Assembly (NCBI GenBank): GCA_022827265.1
Contig: JAJDTF010000034.1
Location: forward strand, 23,319-87,318
Reading direction: 5' to 3'
Length of the DNA: 64,000 bases
From: Acidimicrobiia bacterium
GTDB lineage: Bacteria > Actinomycetota > Acidimicrobiia > Acidimicrobiales > Poriferisodalaceae
The translations under genes and the position numbers were made by a program. The notes below the pieces were generated by a model. It searched no databases and was not told where the DNA came from. It saw only the letters and a program-made list of their open reading frames with translations. Positions 25,797 through 34,594 of the stretch are shown in pieces (the first letter of the stretch is position 1; the number at the start of each line of letters is the position of its first letter).

Positions 25797-27449
25797 ATGA
25801 GCTATGACCTTCGCACGCTCAGAGGGGACGTTGCCGGCGGGGTCACCGCGGCAGCCATCTCGATCACGCCTGCTGCGACATTCGGCGTGGTGTCGGGGCT
25901 CGGCGCCGCGAGCGGCATCTATGGCGCGCTCGCCGCGGGATTGTTCATCGGGATCTTCGAACGGTCACGGCCTCAGATGGGGTCAGTCACCTCCGTCTTG
26001 GCCGTTGCCATGGCGGCTGTCGTGACAACCCACGCCGACACGGCCGCAGAAGCGTTCACGATTGCCATGCTCGCCGGCGTCATCCAGCTCTTCCTGAGCG
26101 TCCTGCGCATCGGCAGCTATGTCGCGTACACGCCGTACTCGGTAATCGCCGGTTTCACATCGGGGATTGGCGTGATGATGGTGCTCTCGATGGTCAACAC
26201 GTTCTTGGGCGATCCGGTCAAGATCACCAAGCCCGTGAATGCGATCCAGCGCTGGCCCGACGCACTCGACTCGTTCAACTCAGGCACGCTGATCATCGGG
26301 CTGGCGGCATTGGGCGTCTCGCTGCTGTGGCCGCAGCGGCTGCGAAAGCTGTTGCCCGCCATGGTCGCGGCGCTGCTGGTCGGAACCCTGCTCAGTGTGC
26401 TGTGGCTGAGCGAAGTGCCGACGCTCGAGGGCATCCCTCGCGCTCTGCCCGAGTTGCAACGCCCGAATCTCTCGCTGGGATTCCTCGCGAACGCCGTCGT
26501 GCCGGCATTGACCATTGCGCTGCTCAGCACCGTGCGAGGGCTGCTGGCCGCTTTGGCGGTGGATGCGCAGACCCGCACGCAGCTCGACCCAGACAAGGGG
26601 CTGCTGGGCACCGGCATCGGCAATGTGGCCGCCGGCCTGATCGGCGGGCTTCCCGGGAATCTGACGTTCGTCTCGTCAATCCTGGCGTGGCGGATGGGCG
26701 CCCGTACACCGATCTCGCCCATCGTCCGCTCGCTGACGCTCTTGGTGCTGATTCTCGGCCTGGCGCCGCTGCTCGCCTACGTGCCCCACGCAGCATTGGC
26801 AGGCATGCTCGCCGTCATCGGCTGGCAGCTCATCGACTGGCGGTTCCTGGCGCGGCTTCGGCGAGTGCAGCGCGAGCACCTGCTGATCATGCTCACGACG
26901 CTCGGGATCACGGTGTTCGTCGACTTGGTCACCGCGGTCGCCGTCGGGCTGATCGTGGCGGGCATGATCGGCGCCCGCCAGTTCGAGCGCCTCCAGCTCG
27001 ACAGCGTCGTGTCGGTGCCCCTGCTGGACCAGATCTTCCTGTACGAGCACAGCGCAGCGTCGCACGGCATCAGCCCGTATTCCGCACGCACCGGAATCGT
27101 CAAGCTGCGCGGCAGCTTCACCGTGGCATCTTCGAGCAAGCTCATCCGCACCATCGGCGACGACATCGTCGGCCACGAGGTCGTCATCCTGGATTTCTCC
27201 GAGACCGAGTACATCGACGACAGCGCTGCTCTGGTCATCGAGCAGCTCATCGACACCGCCGCCCACGGCGATGCCACGTGCATCATCCTCAGTCTCGACG
27301 GTGCGCCCGCCGCCACCCTCGAATCACTCAACGCACTTCGCCGTATCCCGTCCCGGTACCGGGTCGGATCGCTCGACGAAGCTCAGGATCTTGCCCGGGG
27401 TCTGCTCGTCGACGAATCCGAAGCCGGTCCCCCTCCCCCCCTCGCTTGA
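25797..27449 (+). CDS. SulP family anion permease with C-terminal STAS domain
   Basis: A 550-aa transporter with 10-12 hydrophobic segments in residues 1-410 and the SulP-type repeats (ITPAATFGVVSGLGAASGIYGALAAGL, GFTSGIGVMMVLS). A cytosolic STAS domain follows at about 435-540 (GIVKLRGSF…VVILDFSETEYIDDSAAL). SulP proteins move sulfate, bicarbonate or dicarboxylates. Bicarbonate supply to the adjacent carboxylase is an attractive but unproven idea. It lies 79 bp downstream of the carboxylase operon in the same direction. Confidence 0.9.
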   Translation: MSYDLRTLRGDVAGGVTAAAISITPAATFGVVSGLGAASGIYGALAAGLFIGIFERSRPQMGSVTSVLAVAMAAVVTTHADTAAEAFTIAMLAGVIQLFLSVLRIGSYVAYTPYSVIAGFTSGIGVMMVLSMVNTFLGDPVKITKPVNAIQRWPDALDSFNSGTLIIGLAALGVSLLWPQRLRKLLPAMVAALLVGTLLSVLWLSEVPTLEGIPRALPELQRPNLSLGFLANAVVPALTIALLSTVRGLLAALAVDAQTRTQLDPDKGLLGTGIGNVAAGLIGGLPGNLTFVSSILAWRMGARTPISPIVRSLTLLVLILGLAPLLAYVPHAALAGMLAVIGWQLIDWRFLARLRRVQREHLLIMLTTLGITVFVDLVTAVAVGLIVAGMIGARQFERLQLDSVVSVPLLDQIFLYEHSAASHGISPYSARTGIVKLRGSFTVASSSKLIRTIGDDIVGHEVVILDFSETEYIDDSAALVIEQLIDTAAHGDATCIILSLDGAPAATLESLNALRRIPSRYRVGSLDEAQDLARGLLVDESEAGPPPPLA

Positions 27450-27592
27450 CCGGTCCTGAATCACCAGACCGCTAGACGCGTCGACGCACCGGTCGACCTG
27501 CCATGCGCGACGCAACCGGGGCAGCACTCGGCGGGGCTACTGTCGGCGCGACACCCGGGGCACGTCACGTCCGGGCAGACAGGGGAACCCAC

Positions 27593-28666
27593 ATGAGCAC
27601 TGCAGCAGTACACCGTCCCGGAAGGCTCGGCGATCCGGACATGACCATCGCCGACGATCCGCGTGCAGACCCGCGCATGACCGCAGTACTGGAGATGGTC
27701 GGCATGGGCGGCCACGGCGAGCCGTCGCCCGCGACGGCAGAGACGTCGATGGAGGATCTGTACGCCTGGGTCAACGAGGCTGAGCCCGGCTTCGAGATGC
27801 TCTTCGACGCGCTCTTCGGCAGCCTGCCGCCGGTCGAGGGCGTGGAGTCGCGCACCGAGGTGATCAGCGGCGTCGACGGCAACGACATCAACCTCTACAT
27901 CCACAACCAGTCCGACGCTGCGGGCCCGCAACCGTGCGTGTACCACATCCATGGCGGCGGCATGGTGCTGCTGAAGGCATCGGGACTGTCCTATGTGCGC
28001 TGGCGAGACGAGCTGGCGGCGCTCGGATTGGTCGCCATCGGCGTCGAGTTCCGCAACGGCGGCGGCGAGCTGGGCAACCACCCGTTCCCCGCCGGCCTCA
28101 ACGACTGCGCGTCGGGCCTGCAGTGGGTTGCCGCCAACAAGGACGCACTGGGCGTGTCGACCATCACCGTCTCGGGAGAGTCGGGCGGCGGGAACCTGAC
28201 CCTCGCCACCGCGCTGAAGGCCAAGCGCGACGGCTATCTCGACCTCATCGACGGCGTGTTCGCGCAGTGCCCGTACATCTCGGGCATGTACGCGGACCCG
28301 CCCGCCGACCTGCCGTCGCTGCATGAGAACAACCAGTACTTCCTGGACTGCGAGAACATGGGCGGCATCGCCAAGGTGTACGACCTGGGCGGGCCAGACC
28401 GGACCAACCCGCTGGCGTGGCCGCTGCAGGCCAGCGTGGATGAACTGACCGGGCTGCCGCCGCACGTCATCTCGGTGAACGAGCTCGACCCGCTGCGCGA
28501 CGAGGGACTCGCCTACTACCGCAAGCTGGCGGCGGCAGGCAACAGCGTTCAGGCCCGCACGGTCAACGGCACCTGCCATGCAGGCGACGTGATCTTCCGC
28601 GGCGCCATGCCCGAGGTGTATGCGGCCACCGCCGCAGCCCTGCGCGACTTCGCCTACTCGGTGTAG
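27593..28666 (+). CDS. Alpha/beta hydrolase, hormone-sensitive-lipase (family IV) type
   Basis: A 357-aa esterase. It has the HSL oxyanion motif HIHGGGM (residues 118-124), the nucleophile elbow SGESGGGN (Ser197), an acidic residue in NELDPLRDEG and the catalytic His in GTCHAGD. The start ATG at 27593 follows AGGGGAA. The very 3' end of the gene (28632-28666) is repeated 14 kb downstream, which makes it the possible integration target of the segment in between. The physiological ester is unknown. Confidence 0.88.
   Translation: MSTAAVHRPGRLGDPDMTIADDPRADPRMTAVLEMVGMGGHGEPSPATAETSMEDLYAWVNEAEPGFEMLFDALFGSLPPVEGVESRTEVISGVDGNDINLYIHNQSDAAGPQPCVYHIHGGGMVLLKASGLSYVRWRDELAALGLVAIGVEFRNGGGELGNHPFPAGLNDCASGLQWVAANKDALGVSTITVSGESGGGNLTLATALKAKRDGYLDLIDGVFAQCPYISGMYADPPADLPSLHENNQYFLDCENMGGIAKVYDLGGPDRTNPLAWPLQASVDELTGLPPHVISVNELDPLRDEGLAYYRKLAAAGNSVQARTVNGTCHAGDVIFRGAMPEVYAATAAALRDFAYSV
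28632..28666. repeat. Direct repeat, left copy (35 bp, hydrolase 3' end)
   Basis: Begins CCGCAGCCCTGCGCGAC and ends at the hydrolase stop codon. It recurs in the same orientation at 42634-42668 with a single mismatch, 14.0 kb away. Confidence 0.88.
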
Positions 28667-28768
28667 CAAGGGCTCGTTTCGAGCCTGGCTGTTGTGGCAA
28701 TCCGCGCAACAACAGTCATAACGCCCATTATTCGAGTCCCGCATTACTTGGTGAATTAGCGTCGGCGC

Positions 28769-30496
28769 GTGGCCGCGGCGGCGCCGGGCGAGGGCATCAG
28801 CTACGAACCAGACGAGAAGTGCTCCATTGCGCTGGCGCTGGGAATGGGCATCCAGGGCGTCGTGCTCGCACTGGCACCGACGGTGCTGGGCATGTCGCTG
28901 TTCGTGCAGGCGGCAGATCTGAGCCAGCGTCAGGCGACTTGGGCGGTGGTCGCAGCGATCCTGGTGTGCGGCATGACGAGCGTGCTGTCAGCAGCTCGCC
29001 TCGGCCCTATCGGCGGCGGGCACAACCTGCTCATCATCAGTTCGACCGCCTTTCTGGCGGTTTCGATCCTCGCTGTGAATCGGGCCGGGCCCGAGACGTT
29101 TGCGTCACTCGTCGTTGCTTCGGCCCTGTGCCACATCGTGCTGGCGCGCTGGCTCCACCTGCTGAGCCGCATCATCACGCCGGTCGTCTCGGGCGTTGTC
29201 CTGATGCTGATCGCGATCGGCGTCATGGGAGTCGCGGTGGATCGGCTCGAAGGATCATCCGAGGGCGTGACGGCGGCTGCGGAACCTGCGGTGGCGCTCA
29301 TCACCATCCTGAGCGCTGCGGCGGTCGCGATGCGTGCCCGGGGCCGGCTCCGACTCTGGTCGCCGATCCTCGCGGTCATCGTGGCATGCGTCATCGCCGC
29401 CCTCTTCGGCCTGTTCGACCTCGAGGGTGTGCGCAACGCCGCCTGGATCGCACTGCCGCGCCCGGATATGCCGGGACTCGATCTGACGCCTGGCGTCGAT
29501 TTCTGGACGCTGCTGCCGATGTTTCTCGTCGTCTCGTTGGCCAGCGTCATCAAGACGATGACGACCAGCGTGGTGCTTCAACGTGTCTCGTGGCGACAAC
29601 CCGCAACCCCCGACTACCGACTGGTGCGGGGCACGGTCAACGCCATCGGTGTCGGCTCGCTCGCAGGCGGGTTGGCAGGGACGCTCCCCGTGGGCACGAT
29701 GGACGCCACCTCGATCTCGTTTGCTTCCCTGACCGGCGTCGCGGCACGTCGGGTGGGTTACAGCATCGGCATCATCTTCGTGGCCCTGGCACTGCTGCCG
29801 AAGTTCGTGGCCGCGTTGCTGTCCATTCCCCAAGCCGTGACCTCGGGCTACCTGATCTTCTTCATGGGCCTGCTGTTCGTGGAGGGCCTGCGGTTGGTAT
29901 TCCGGGACGGCATCGCACCGCAGAAGGCTGTGATCGTCGGCGTCTCCATCGGCATCGGCGCCAGCCTGCAGGGCAACAATCTGATGGAGTCGATCATCGG
30001 AGGTGCTTGGGGGGCGTTGCTCGGCAACGGCATGATCCTCGGCACGCTGGCAGCGCTCGTGCTGACCGCGTACATCGAGCTGAGCGGCCGCAAGCGCAGC
30101 AGGCTCGAAGCCGAGCTCAAGGCGGAGGCACTGCCGGGGGTCGACGACTTCCTGTCGGAGGTTGCCGCGAGCGTCGGCTGGGACGAAGCGTCGGCAAATC
30201 GGCTCCGCCTCGTCGGGGAGGAATCGTTGCTGAGCCTCATCGAAGCCAGCGAGGAGGAGTCGCCACCCCGTCTCATCGTGATCGCGCAGCCTTCTCCGGC
30301 CAAGATCGAACTGCAGCTGCGAGCGTCGCTGCACGCGCAGAATCTCGAGGACCGGCTGACCTTTTTGAGCGAACGATCCGAGGCATCCCACGAAGGGGCC
30401 TTCTCACTGCGCCTGCTGAGCCACTTCGCCTCGACAGTGCGGCACCGGCAATACGCCGGCATCGACATCATCACTGTCGAAGTCGAGCGCAGATAG
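28769..30496 (+). CDS. NCS2 (xanthine/uracil-type) permease with C-terminal HATPase-like domain
   Basis: A 575-aa protein. Residues about 20-430 are a polytopic nucleobase:cation symporter-2 core with about 12 hydrophobic segments. The C-terminal 140 residues are soluble (LPGVDDFLSEVAASVGWDEASANRLRLVGEESLLSL…), with a pattern like the N-box helix of GHKL/RsbW-type ATP-binding domains. The extra domain is absent from ordinary NCS2 permeases and suggests regulation by ligand or nucleotide. The start is GTG 28769. A purine-type substrate would fit the BMP/molybdenum-hydroxylase block elsewhere in the window, but the link is speculative. Confidence 0.83.
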   Translation: MAAAAPGEGISYEPDEKCSIALALGMGIQGVVLALAPTVLGMSLFVQAADLSQRQATWAVVAAILVCGMTSVLSAARLGPIGGGHNLLIISSTAFLAVSILAVNRAGPETFASLVVASALCHIVLARWLHLLSRIITPVVSGVVLMLIAIGVMGVAVDRLEGSSEGVTAAAEPAVALITILSAAAVAMRARGRLRLWSPILAVIVACVIAALFGLFDLEGVRNAAWIALPRPDMPGLDLTPGVDFWTLLPMFLVVSLASVIKTMTTSVVLQRVSWRQPATPDYRLVRGTVNAIGVGSLAGGLAGTLPVGTMDATSISFASLTGVAARRVGYSIGIIFVALALLPKFVAALLSIPQAVTSGYLIFFMGLLFVEGLRLVFRDGIAPQKAVIVGVSIGIGASLQGNNLMESIIGGAWGALLGNGMILGTLAALVLTAYIELSGRKRSRLEAELKAEALPGVDDFLSEVAASVGWDEASANRLRLVGEESLLSLIEASEEESPPRLIVIAQPSPAKIELQLRASLHAQNLEDRLTFLSERSEASHEGAFSLRLLSHFASTVRHRQYAGIDIITVEVERR

Positions 30497-30556
30497 CGGC
30501 GGACCATAGGGTTGCAGCTATCGGCCGATCTACATGAGAGGAATAGGACAAACGCA

Positions 30557-31381
30557 ATGGACACATCGCTCTTTCAGCTCGAGGGCAAGAATGCGCTGGT
30601 GGTAGGCGGCGGGCAAGGCATGGGCGAGGCCGCCGCGAAGCTCCTGGCGCAAGTCGGCTGCGGTGTCGCCATTGCCGACATCAAGGGCGGGAGCGCCGAG
30701 CGGGTCGCCGCTGAGGTCGCCGACATGGGCCAGCCCAGCGCACCGATAGTCGGCGACGTGCTTGACGATGATCAGGTGCCCCGAATTGTCGAGCGAGCCG
30801 AGGCCTCGCTCGGAGGACTCGACGTCCTGGTGGCAACTGTCGGCCAAGCATCCTTCGCCCCGCTCGTCGACATGAAGCCCGAGCAGTGGGACCGCGACCA
30901 GCACTTCAACCTGCGCTATTTCTTCCTCATCGCGCGTGAAGCGGCCCGCTCGATGATCGCGCGCGGCACGCCCGGCGCGATGACGTGCGTCTCGTCGGTA
31001 GCCGGGCTGCAATCCGCTCCCAATCACGCCTCCTACGGCGTGGCGAAGGCCGGTCTCGTGAACCTGGTGCGATCGATGGCCGTCGAATGGGCACCGCACC
31101 ACATCCGCGTCAATGCGATAGCGCCTGGGAGCATCGCCACGCCGCGCATCCCTGACACACCCGAGCGGCGGGAAAAGACGCGCCAAGGCCTGATCCCCAC
31201 CAAGCGCCTCGGAACGGTCGACGAAGTCGCCAAAGCAGCACTGTTCCTGGTCTCGGATCTGGCGAGCTATGTGACCGGCACCACTCTGGCGGTCGGCGGA
31301 GGCTGGATGGCCGCCTCCATCCTCGGCGTTCCCTCCGTGCCTGACGGCGGCAAGCTCGACGCCACCGCCGGCCAGACCTGA
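30557..31381 (+). CDS. Short-chain dehydrogenase/reductase (SDR)
   Basis: A 274-aa SDR. It has the cofactor motif VVGGGQGMG, in which the usual TG is replaced by VG, the acidic AIADIKGG that favours NAD(H), the catalytic Ser in CVSSVAG and Y-x3-K in ASYGVAKAG. The C-terminal TGTTLAVGGGW is typical. AGGA lies 8 nt before ATG 30557. It converges on the LLM oxidoreductase gene, with 11 bp between the stops. Confidence 0.9.
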   Translation: MDTSLFQLEGKNALVVGGGQGMGEAAAKLLAQVGCGVAIADIKGGSAERVAAEVADMGQPSAPIVGDVLDDDQVPRIVERAEASLGGLDVLVATVGQASFAPLVDMKPEQWDRDQHFNLRYFFLIAREAARSMIARGTPGAMTCVSSVAGLQSAPNHASYGVAKAGLVNLVRSMAVEWAPHHIRVNAIAPGSIATPRIPDTPERREKTRQGLIPTKRLGTVDEVAKAALFLVSDLASYVTGTTLAVGGGWMAASILGVPSVPDGGKLDATAGQT

Positions 31382-31392
31382 ACGACGAGGCT

Positions 31393-32460
31393 TCAGTTCG
31401 CCCACGCGGGCAGCACTTCACGGACCATCAGTTCCGCATACCGCTTCGGAGCATCTTCGGTGTCGTCCACGGTCGGGCCCATCACCACGATCCGGTCGAT
31501 TCCCAAGTCGACGATTTCTTGGATTCGCCGGATGCACGTGTCCGGCGGCCCGACGATCGCAAACCGGTCGACGAATTCCGCTGACACGTCGAGCGATGGG
31601 CCGCGGTCCCACATTCGGTAGCCCTCATGCGCACTCGCAAAGAGCTCCTTCGCCGCCTTCGTGGCCGGACCGTGTGTCGTGCCATGCAACGTCGAGAAGC
31701 GCACGAAGGTGTCCAGGAACGGGATCGTGTCGGGAGCCGACTCGGACTCCGAATGGCAGACGACATTCAGGTAGGCGCCATAGCGCACGCCGTCCGGGTC
31801 CAGGCCTGCCTCGCGCCGCGCGGTTCGGGCCTGCTGCAATCCCCATCTCAGTCGCTCGATGTCTGCCCCGAGGGCAAACATGACGATGTCGGCGTGTTTC
31901 GCCACCGTCCCGATCACCCTCGGCCCGGTCGCTGCGCCGTACACGGGCACTTTCGTGTCCCCGGGATCGATCCATCTGAGTCGGCTCTCGTCAGATGCGT
32001 CGGCAACTTGCACTGCATCGACGGGCGGCGCCATCTCGCGCCACCAGTGCGTCAGCTCGCCAAAGGCCACGCTGTCCCCCCTCAGATAGGCCTGCAGCGC
32101 CTTCAGGTAGCTCTCGAACAGTCTCGTGTACGCGGGAGCGTGCCCCACAAACGCCAGTGCCGAGTCTCCCCGGCCGATTCCGAGCGACGCTCGCCCCCCG
32201 GACACCTCCTGGATGCTTGCAATCGCTCCCGCAGCCACTGCCGGGTGCCGGGTCACGGGATTCGTCACGTCGGTGCTCAGCTGGATCCGCTCGGTCGCTG
32301 CGGCCGCCAACGCCAAGCAGACATACACGTCTCCGCAGAGACTCTGATTGTCAAGAAACCCGATGCCATGCCAGCCCGCTTCTTCCGCCATCACCGCGAA
32401 TTCCGCGGCGCGTCGCGTTCGCGGACGAACGGCCGTGATGAGCTCCACCTTGTTCGTCAT
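31393..32460 (-). CDS. LLM class flavin/F420-dependent oxidoreductase
   Basis: A 355-aa luciferase-like TIM-barrel protein, similar in length and pattern to F420-dependent methylenetetrahydromethanopterin-reductase-like enzymes of actinobacteria: FAVMAEEAGWHGIGFLDNQSL, TDVTNPVTRHPAVAAGAIASIQEVSGGRASLGIGRGDS and a C-terminal FAIVGPPDTCIRRIQEIVDLGIDRIV. The deazaflavin or FMN preference cannot be read directly. It is the boundary gene before the toxin-antitoxin and restriction cluster. Confidence 0.9.
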   Translation of the reverse strand: MTNKVELITAVRPRTRRAAEFAVMAEEAGWHGIGFLDNQSLCGDVYVCLALAAAATERIQLSTDVTNPVTRHPAVAAGAIASIQEVSGGRASLGIGRGDSALAFVGHAPAYTRLFESYLKALQAYLRGDSVAFGELTHWWREMAPPVDAVQVADASDESRLRWIDPGDTKVPVYGAATGPRVIGTVAKHADIVMFALGADIERLRWGLQQARTARREAGLDPDGVRYGAYLNVVCHSESESAPDTIPFLDTFVRFSTLHGTTHGPATKAAKELFASAHEGYRMWDRGPSLDVSAEFVDRFAIVGPPDTCIRRIQEIVDLGIDRIVVMGPTVDDTEDAPKRYAELMVREVLPAWAN

Positions 32461-32624
32461 GGAACCTCCTGAATTCTGTTCTCGGCTGTCCTGATTCCCG
32501 GATCAGTCGACACGCGATCGGTCGTCAGATTCGGGGGAACCCGTGATGCGACCCATGAGTCGGTCAAGTCTGGCTTGTCTCCCGCCCGCGGTCCGGCAAT
32601 GCAAGCGCTGTGTGAACATACTGA

Positions 32625-32633
32625 TGGTAACCA
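32625..32633. promoter_or_regulatory. Short palindrome upstream of the MazEF-like pair
   Basis: TGGTAACCA, 19 bp before the antitoxin start, followed by a related half-site TTGGTATGC. A plausible operator for the RHH antitoxin. Confidence 0.35.
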
Positions 32634-32651
32634 GATTGGTATGCTTGGTGC

Positions 32652-32906
32652 ATGTCGACCACGCAGATTGCAGTTCGACTGCCCGACACGCTCTTGACGC
32701 AGTTGGACCATCTCGTCTCCGCAGGCGTCTTCGAGTCTCGCGCCGCTGCCGTGAGGGCGGGCGTGGAGTCGGTCACGGCTGAATGCCTCCGCCACGAAAT
32801 CGACCGCGCCATTGTCGACGGGTACCGGCGCGTACCGCCAACCGGTGACGAATTGCGTGCAGCACGGGCGTACCTGCGCAGCTCGATACTCGAGGAGCCG
32901 TGGTGA
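32652..32906 (+). CDS. Ribbon-helix-helix antitoxin (MazE-like partner)
   Basis: An 84-aa protein with a clear RHH N-terminus (TTQIAVRLPDTLLTQLDHLVSAGVFESRAAAVRAGVES) and a charged C-terminal tail. It overlaps the MazF-like gene by 7 bp. RHH proteins paired with MazF/PemK toxins are common in actinobacteria. Predicted to repress its own promoter and inhibit the toxin. Confidence 0.85.
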   Translation: MSTTQIAVRLPDTLLTQLDHLVSAGVFESRAAAVRAGVESVTAECLRHEIDRAIVDGYRRVPPTGDELRAARAYLRSSILEEPW

Positions 32907-33220
32907 CCAATCCTCGTCGCGGGGAAGTCTGGTGGGGTGAGCACGAAGAAGCCGGTCGCCGGCCGTATCTGGTGATGACGCGAGATGCAGCTATCGGCGT
33001 GCTCGACCGCGTCATCGCCGTGCCGCTGACTCGCACGATCCGCGACATCCCGACTGAGGTGCACCTCGACCGCCAGGACGGCGTGCCCCAGGAATGCGCC
33101 GCAAGCCTCGACAACATCGGAGTGGTGCCCATCGGTGACCTGACCGAACGCGTCTGCACCCTCACGCCCGACCGCCTCGCACAGGTCTGCGCGGCACTCT
33201 CCTTGGCCGTCGACTGCTAG
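32900..33220 (+). CDS. MazF/PemK family endoribonuclease toxin
   Basis: A 106-aa protein with the family's opening PRRGEVWWGEHEEAGRRPYLVMTRDAAI, the VIAVPLTRTIRDIPTEVHL core with the catalytic Arg and Thr region, and the closing CAASLDNIGVVPIGDL. Predicted sequence-specific mRNA interferase. Tandem GTG codons at 32900 and 32903 are both possible starts. Confidence 0.9.
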   Translation: MVTNPRRGEVWWGEHEEAGRRPYLVMTRDAAIGVLDRVIAVPLTRTIRDIPTEVHLDRQDGVPQECAASLDNIGVVPIGDLTERVCTLTPDRLAQVCAALSLAVDC

Positions 33221-33380
33221 CCATCTACGACACCGCAGGCATCGACAGCCGGACCGCGCGCCTACCACCGCCTGGTGACGAACCGGCTGATCGTCGACGA
33301 ACTCCCGGCGTGCATCTACACCCGGCTCACCCTGACAGGCCCGTTGGTGAACGGGACCTGCACTATGGACACCCATGCGC

Positions 33381-33800
33381 TCAGGTATCGGCCAAGCCCA
33401 AGACCAAATCGATCGCGGTGATCGACTTCGTCATTGAGCGCTCAACTGCATCCTGGCGGTGCACGGCGGCTATCACTTGTAAGGCTGATCGCAAGCCGAG
33501 TCCTTGATTCGGGTTACCGAGAGTAATCGTTTGGCTTACGTCCTCGTCCGCCGCCAAATAGACTTCTGGTGCCAAACACTCATGGTCGGCGTCCGCGAGA
33601 GCTCTCCAAGCTAATGATAACTCTTGCCAATAAGCAGATATTTGCGAACACAATACTCGCCGCTGGCCGAACGCAACATATTCGTCATGATGGTCATTCC
33701 AGAATTCCGATGCCTGCTCAGTGCTCATCGACCTGTCATCGGCGATGGCCTGCGCATTGAACCAAATTGCTTCGCTTGGCTCATTTCGCTGGTATTTCAT
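33381..33800 (-). CDS. Hypothetical protein in the TA cluster
   Basis: A 139-aa soluble, acidic protein with no recognised domain. It is rich in Trp/Gln/His near the N-terminus (EFWNDHHDEYVAFGQRRVL). AGAGGA lies seven nt before the ATG, which supports real expression. Base composition is lower in G+C than the flanks and it lies between two TA pairs, suggesting recent acquisition. It could be an accessory or phage-responsive factor, but nothing in the sequence shows that. Confidence 0.6.
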   Translation of the reverse strand: MKYQRNEPSEAIWFNAQAIADDRSMSTEQASEFWNDHHDEYVAFGQRRVLCSQISAYWQELSLAWRALADADHECLAPEVYLAADEDVSQTITLGNPNQGLGLRSALQVIAAVHRQDAVERSMTKSITAIDLVLGLADT

Positions 33801-33895
33801 TGTAGCGTCCTCTGTAGAAATTGAACGAAGGCACTAGCTGCCATTGGCATCGCCATTGTCAGTGCATTATGGCTACGCGTCTGTTGAAATGCTCA

Positions 33896-34270
33896 TCATC
33901 GGATTTGTCTAATGTGACCATCTGATCCCCATGCTCTATCCGCTGTCAATACCACCAAGTCGAGTCGACTCGCCAAGGCCAAGCATAACCTATCCGCTAA
34001 CGACAGTCCCTCACCGCGAACATATCGATGAGCGGCCCATTCTGCGTCACGCTGACTCACAGGGACAACGGTTACCAATTGACGGTCAAACAAGAACTTG
34101 GCTACGGCATCGAGGCTGCGGTCCTTGTCAAGAACTTGCTGACACACTTCGGACCAGTTCGCCGCGCCGCAGAGCGCAGTATCCTCTAGAATTGCCTGTT
34201 CAACAAGATCGGCACCCGACTCGTCTTGTAGGTACGCGAGGACGGCCGATGCATCCAGAACAACGCTCAT
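33896..34270 (-). CDS. vapC: PIN domain toxin (VapC-like)
   Basis: A 124-aa PIN protein starting MSVVLDASAVLAYLQDE with the first catalytic Asp. A Glu follows in ANWSEVCQQV, an Asp in LSLADRLCLALA and an Asp in LTADRAWG. All four acidic positions are present, so an active RNase toxin is expected. ATGA overlap with the upstream partner. Lower G+C than the core genome. Confidence 0.86.
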   Translation of the reverse strand: MSVVLDASAVLAYLQDESGADLVEQAILEDTALCGAANWSEVCQQVLDKDRSLDAVAKFLFDRQLVTVVPVSQRDAEWAAHRYVRGEGLSLADRLCLALASRLDLVVLTADRAWGSDGHIRQIR

Positions 34271-34524
34271 TGATCGTCTTCTTCGGCTGCTGCTTTCCGT
34301 CTAGTCTTGAGCAAGTCTCCGAGCATGTCGACGCCACTCAAGTGTTCTCTTAGCGAACGTAATGCAGTTGAGTAATCCTTCTCACCTCGCTCAGTTGCAG
34401 CCTTCATTTTCGCACGCGCGCGAATTGCAGCAATCAGAGCCATCACGCGGGCTTGGACGGTTGCAGTGATCGCCGTGTGCTGTTCGCCAAGAGAAGCGTC
34501 TGTGGATGTAGTTTGCCCATTCAT
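34267..34524 (-). CDS. Putative antitoxin of the PIN toxin
   Basis: An 85-aa helical protein (…ATVQARVMALIAAIRARAKMKAATERGEKDYSTALRSLREHL…) without a clear RHH or AbrB domain, identified by its position and 4-bp overlap with the PIN toxin gene. The start ATG at 34524 has AAGG seven nt upstream. It may neutralise the toxin by a helical tail. DNA binding is not obvious. Confidence 0.6.
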   Translation of the reverse strand: MNGQTTSTDASLGEQHTAITATVQARVMALIAAIRARAKMKAATERGEKDYSTALRSLREHLSGVDMLGDLLKTRRKAAAEEDDQ

Positions 34525-34594
34525 CGTGGTGCCTTCTGTCTTGATTGATTTGGAATGTTCCAATAACCAGGGATGACCCGAAGTCCGATGTTTT

